A DNA stretch of 64,000 nt from Bosea sp. (in: a-proteobacteria) (GTDB lineage: Bacteria > Pseudomonadota > Alphaproteobacteria > Rhizobiales > Beijerinckiaceae): the NCBI RefSeq assembly GCF_023953965.1, contig NZ_JAMLIX010000001.1, positions 1,178,001 through 1,242,000 of the forward strand. The letters run 5' to 3'. Positions 62,107 through 64,000 of the stretch are shown here, one piece after another. The notes under the pieces are model-generated. The model had not been told where the DNA came from. It searched no databases and saw nothing but the letters and a program-made list of their open reading frames with translations. The number at the start of each line of letters is the position of its first letter. Within the stretch, counting starts at the first letter, position 1. Made by a program: the position numbers and the translations under genes.

Positions 62107-64000
62107 TCATTCGTCGTGCTGATTCTGGCCTTCGACCAGGATCTCGCGTTTACCTGCGTGGTTAGCTGGCCCGACGATACCCTCGTTCTCCATGCGCTCC
62201 ATGATGGAGGCGGCGCGGTTGTAGCCGATCTGGAGGCGGCGCTGGATGTAGGATGTCGAGGCCTTGCGGTCGCGCAGCACGACGGCGACGGCCTGCTCGT
62301 AAGGGTCGTCCGAGTCGCAGGCGCCCATGCCGGTCTTGTCGAAGACCGCGCCGCCCTCGTCGTCGGCGCCGTCCTCGTCCTCGCAGGTGACGGCGTCGAG
62401 GTATTGCGGCCGGCCTTGCGTCTTGAGGTGAGCCACGACCTTCTCGACCTCTGCGTCGGAGACGAAGGGCCCGTGGACGCGGGTGATGCGCCCGCCGCCG
62501 GCCATGTAGAGCATGTCGCCCTGGCCGAGCAGCTGCTCGGCGCCCATCTCGCCGAGGATGGTGCGCGAGTCGATCTTGCTCGTCACCTGGAAGGAGATGC
62601 GGGTCGGGAAGTTCGCCTTGATCGTGCCGGTGATGACGTCGACCGAGGGGCGCTGCGTCGCCAGCACGACATGGATGCCGGCGGCGCGCGCCATCTGGGC
62701 GAGCCTCTGGATCGTGCCCTCGATCTCCTTGCCGGCGACCATCATCAGGTCGGCCATCTCGTCGACGATGACGACGATATAGGGCAGAGGCTCGAGGTCC
62801 ATGACCTCGTCTTCGTAGATCGCCTCGCCCGAGTGCCTGTCGAAGCCGGTCTGGACGGTGCGGGTGATGACCTCTCCGGCGGCTTTCGCCTCCTGGACGC
62901 GGGCATTGAAGCCGTCGATGTTGCGCACCGAGAGCTTCGACATCTTCTTGTAGCGCTCCTCCATCTCGCGCACGGCCCATTTGAGGGCGACGACGGCCTT
63001 CTTGGGATCGGTGACGACGGGGGTGAGCAGATGCGGGATGCCGTCATAGACGGAGAGTTCGAGCATCTTGGGGTCGACCATGATCAGGCGGCATTCCTCG
63101 GGCTTGAGCCGGTAGAGGATCGACAGGATCATGGTGTTGATGGCGACGGACTTGCCCGAACCGGTGGTGCCGGCGACGAGGAGGTGGGGCATGCGGGCGA
63201 GGTCTGCGATGACGGGCTCGCCGCCGATGGTCTTGCCGAGGCAGAGCGCAAGCTTGTGGCGGGTGGTCTCGAAGTCCTGGCTGGCGAGGAGCTCGCGCAG
63301 GAAGACGGTCTCGCGCCGTGCGTTGGGCAGTTCGATGCCGATGGCGTTCTTGCCCTGAACCACAGCCACCCGCGCCGAGACCGCGCTCATCGACCGCGCG
63401 ATGTCGTCCGCCAACGAGATCACACGCGAACTCTTCGTCCCAGGCGCAGGCTCCAGCTCGTAAAGCGTCACAACAGGGCCGGGGCGCACCTGCGAGATTT
63501 CGCCGCGCACGCCGAAATCCTCGAGCACGCCCTCGAGCAGCGTGGCGTTCTGCTCCAGCGCGTCGGTCGAGACGGTGTGGGCCGCGACCTTCTTCGGCTC
63601 GGCCAGATAGGTCAGCGGCGGCAGCTCGAACGTGTCGCGGTCGAGCAGGGAGGGCTGGGCCTCGCGCTGCATGCGCTTGCCGGGCTTGGGCGCGGGGCGC
63701 GGCATGGTCACGCGCGGGGCATTGAGATCGCGCAGGTCCTGCGGCTCGTCGTCGAGGTCGAAGGGGGCGTCGCCATCGTCGGAGGCCGCGGCGGGAAGCG
63801 GCGGCGGATCGAAATCGGGCAGGCCGCGGCGGGCGGCCGGGGCCTCGCCGAACTGCGGCTCGCGGCGGACGCGGCCGCCGTCGCGCGCGGGCATCGGGCC
63901 AGTGTCGACGACCGGTTCCGGCGGCTGCGGCAGGCGGCGCAGGATCGCGGCGCGCAGCGCCATCGCGCCATGCGCCAGCCAGCCGATCAGGATGACGGTG
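62107..64000 (-). CDS. ftsK: DNA translocase FtsK (C-terminal part; N-terminus beyond window)
   Basis: Partial at the right edge: the frame stays open through 64000, reading a hydrophobic segment (VILIGWLAHGAMALRAAIL) that is the end of the N-terminal membrane domain, so the ATG at 63963 is not the true start. What is seen is a Pro/Arg/Asp-rich linker, the FtsK alpha domain (LLEGVLEDFGVRGEISQVRP), and the beta motor domain with Walker A VAGTTGSGKSVAINTMI and Walker B YIVVIVDEMADLMM. The C-terminal gamma winged helix (~545-610) recognises KOPS and contacts XerD. FtsK coordinates septation with chromosome-dimer resolution. Confidence 0.97.
   Translation of the reverse strand, partial: TVILIGWLAHGAMALRAAILRRLPQPPEPVVDTGPMPARDGGRVRREPQFGEAPAARRGLPDFDPPPLPAAASDDGDAPFDLDDEPQDLRDLNAPRVTMPRPAPKPGKRMQREAQPSLLDRDTFELPPLTYLAEPKKVAAHTVSTDALEQNATLLEGVLEDFGVRGEISQVRPGPVVTLYELEPAPGTKSSRVISLADDIARSMSAVSARVAVVQGKNAIGIELPNARRETVFLRELLASQDFETTRHKLALCLGKTIGGEPVIADLARMPHLLVAGTTGSGKSVAINTMILSILYRLKPEECRLIMVDPKMLELSVYDGIPHLLTPVVTDPKKAVVALKWAVREMEERYKKMSKLSVRNIDGFNARVQEAKAAGEVITRTVQTGFDRHSGEAIYEDEVMDLEPLPYIVVIVDEMADLMMVAGKEIEGTIQRLAQMARAAGIHVVLATQRPSVDVITGTIKANFPTRISFQVTSKIDSRTILGEMGAEQLLGQGDMLYMAGGGRITRVHGPFVSDAEVEKVVAHLKTQGRPQYLDAVTCEDEDGADDEGGAVFDKTGMGACDSDDPYEQAVAVVLRDRKASTSYIQRRLQIGYNRAASIMERMENEGIVGPANHAGKREILVEGQNQHDE

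Overview
This is a GC-rich alphaproteobacterial chromosome segment, almost certainly from the Hyphomicrobiales (Rhizobiales). A Bosea/Methylobacterium-like relative is the best guess, but this is an inference from gene order and protein style, not a database match. It is housekeeping DNA: about 60 protein genes, mostly in tight operons with 1-4 base overlaps. I see no prophage, insertion sequence, CRISPR array, tRNA or rRNA.

The most informative stretch is 42.2-53.4 kb. The only gap over 300 bases (42207-42654) lies between ppsR and hemE. It carries a TTAA-N7-TTAA CtrA box, eight GANTC (CcrM) sites, a near-perfect parS, TCCACA cores and an AT-rich patch next to hemE. Gene order to the right (hemE-hemJ-rho-mnmE-mnmG-rsmG-parA-parB-holA, with a perfect parS inside rsmG) is classic for an alphaproteobacterial origin. 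Genes to the left mostly read leftward and genes to the right up to parB mostly read rightward. I therefore call this gap the chromosomal origin, oriC.

Layout. 0-2.3 kb (+): an SDR oxidoreductase and hemA. 2.3-9.7 kb (-): the rimP-nusA-ylxR-infB-rbfA-truB translation/transcription operon, with a probable attenuator ahead of rimP. 9.9-26.9 kb: a DUF2336 gene (+), then a long leftward run: trmB, metK, an XRE regulator, lnt, corC-like, ybeY, phoH, miaB, plsC, rimI, tsaB, nfu, a universal stress protein, trpS, murJ, hslU, and hslV just beyond. 27.9-32.9 kb (+): a chemoreceptor, rpsO and pnp. 33-37 kb (-): an adenosine-type kinase, then a tim44-like/mltA/smr/xre operon. 37.2-38.6 kb (+): secB and terC. 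38.6-42.2 kb (-): ppsR-maf-aroE-coaE-dnaQ, leading away from the origin. 42.7-53.4 kb: the origin-proximal cluster above, with a yyaL-type gene inserted antisense between rho and mnmE. 53.4-64 kb: holA, lptE, leuS (-), yggS (+), an L,D-transpeptidase (-), a response regulator and a lone cNMP-binding protein (+), xthA, lolA and the C-terminal part of ftsK (-), which runs off the right end.

The genes serve a few connected processes. These are tRNA and rRNA maturation and translation initiation, envelope biogenesis (Lnt, LptE, LolA, MurJ, MltA, SecB, L,D-transpeptidase), heme synthesis (HemA, HemE, HemJ), and chromosome replication and segregation (oriC, parS, ParAB, HolA, DnaQ, FtsK). The least explained features are regulatory or structural. 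They are a 48-bp duplication of the start of hslU that makes a 41-codon leader ORF coupled to hslU, a terminator directly upstream of the terC start codon, the rimP leader terminator, a 44-bp palindromic repeat found in both nusA-ylxR and parA-parB, and an origin parS whose single deviating base creates a CcrM site.
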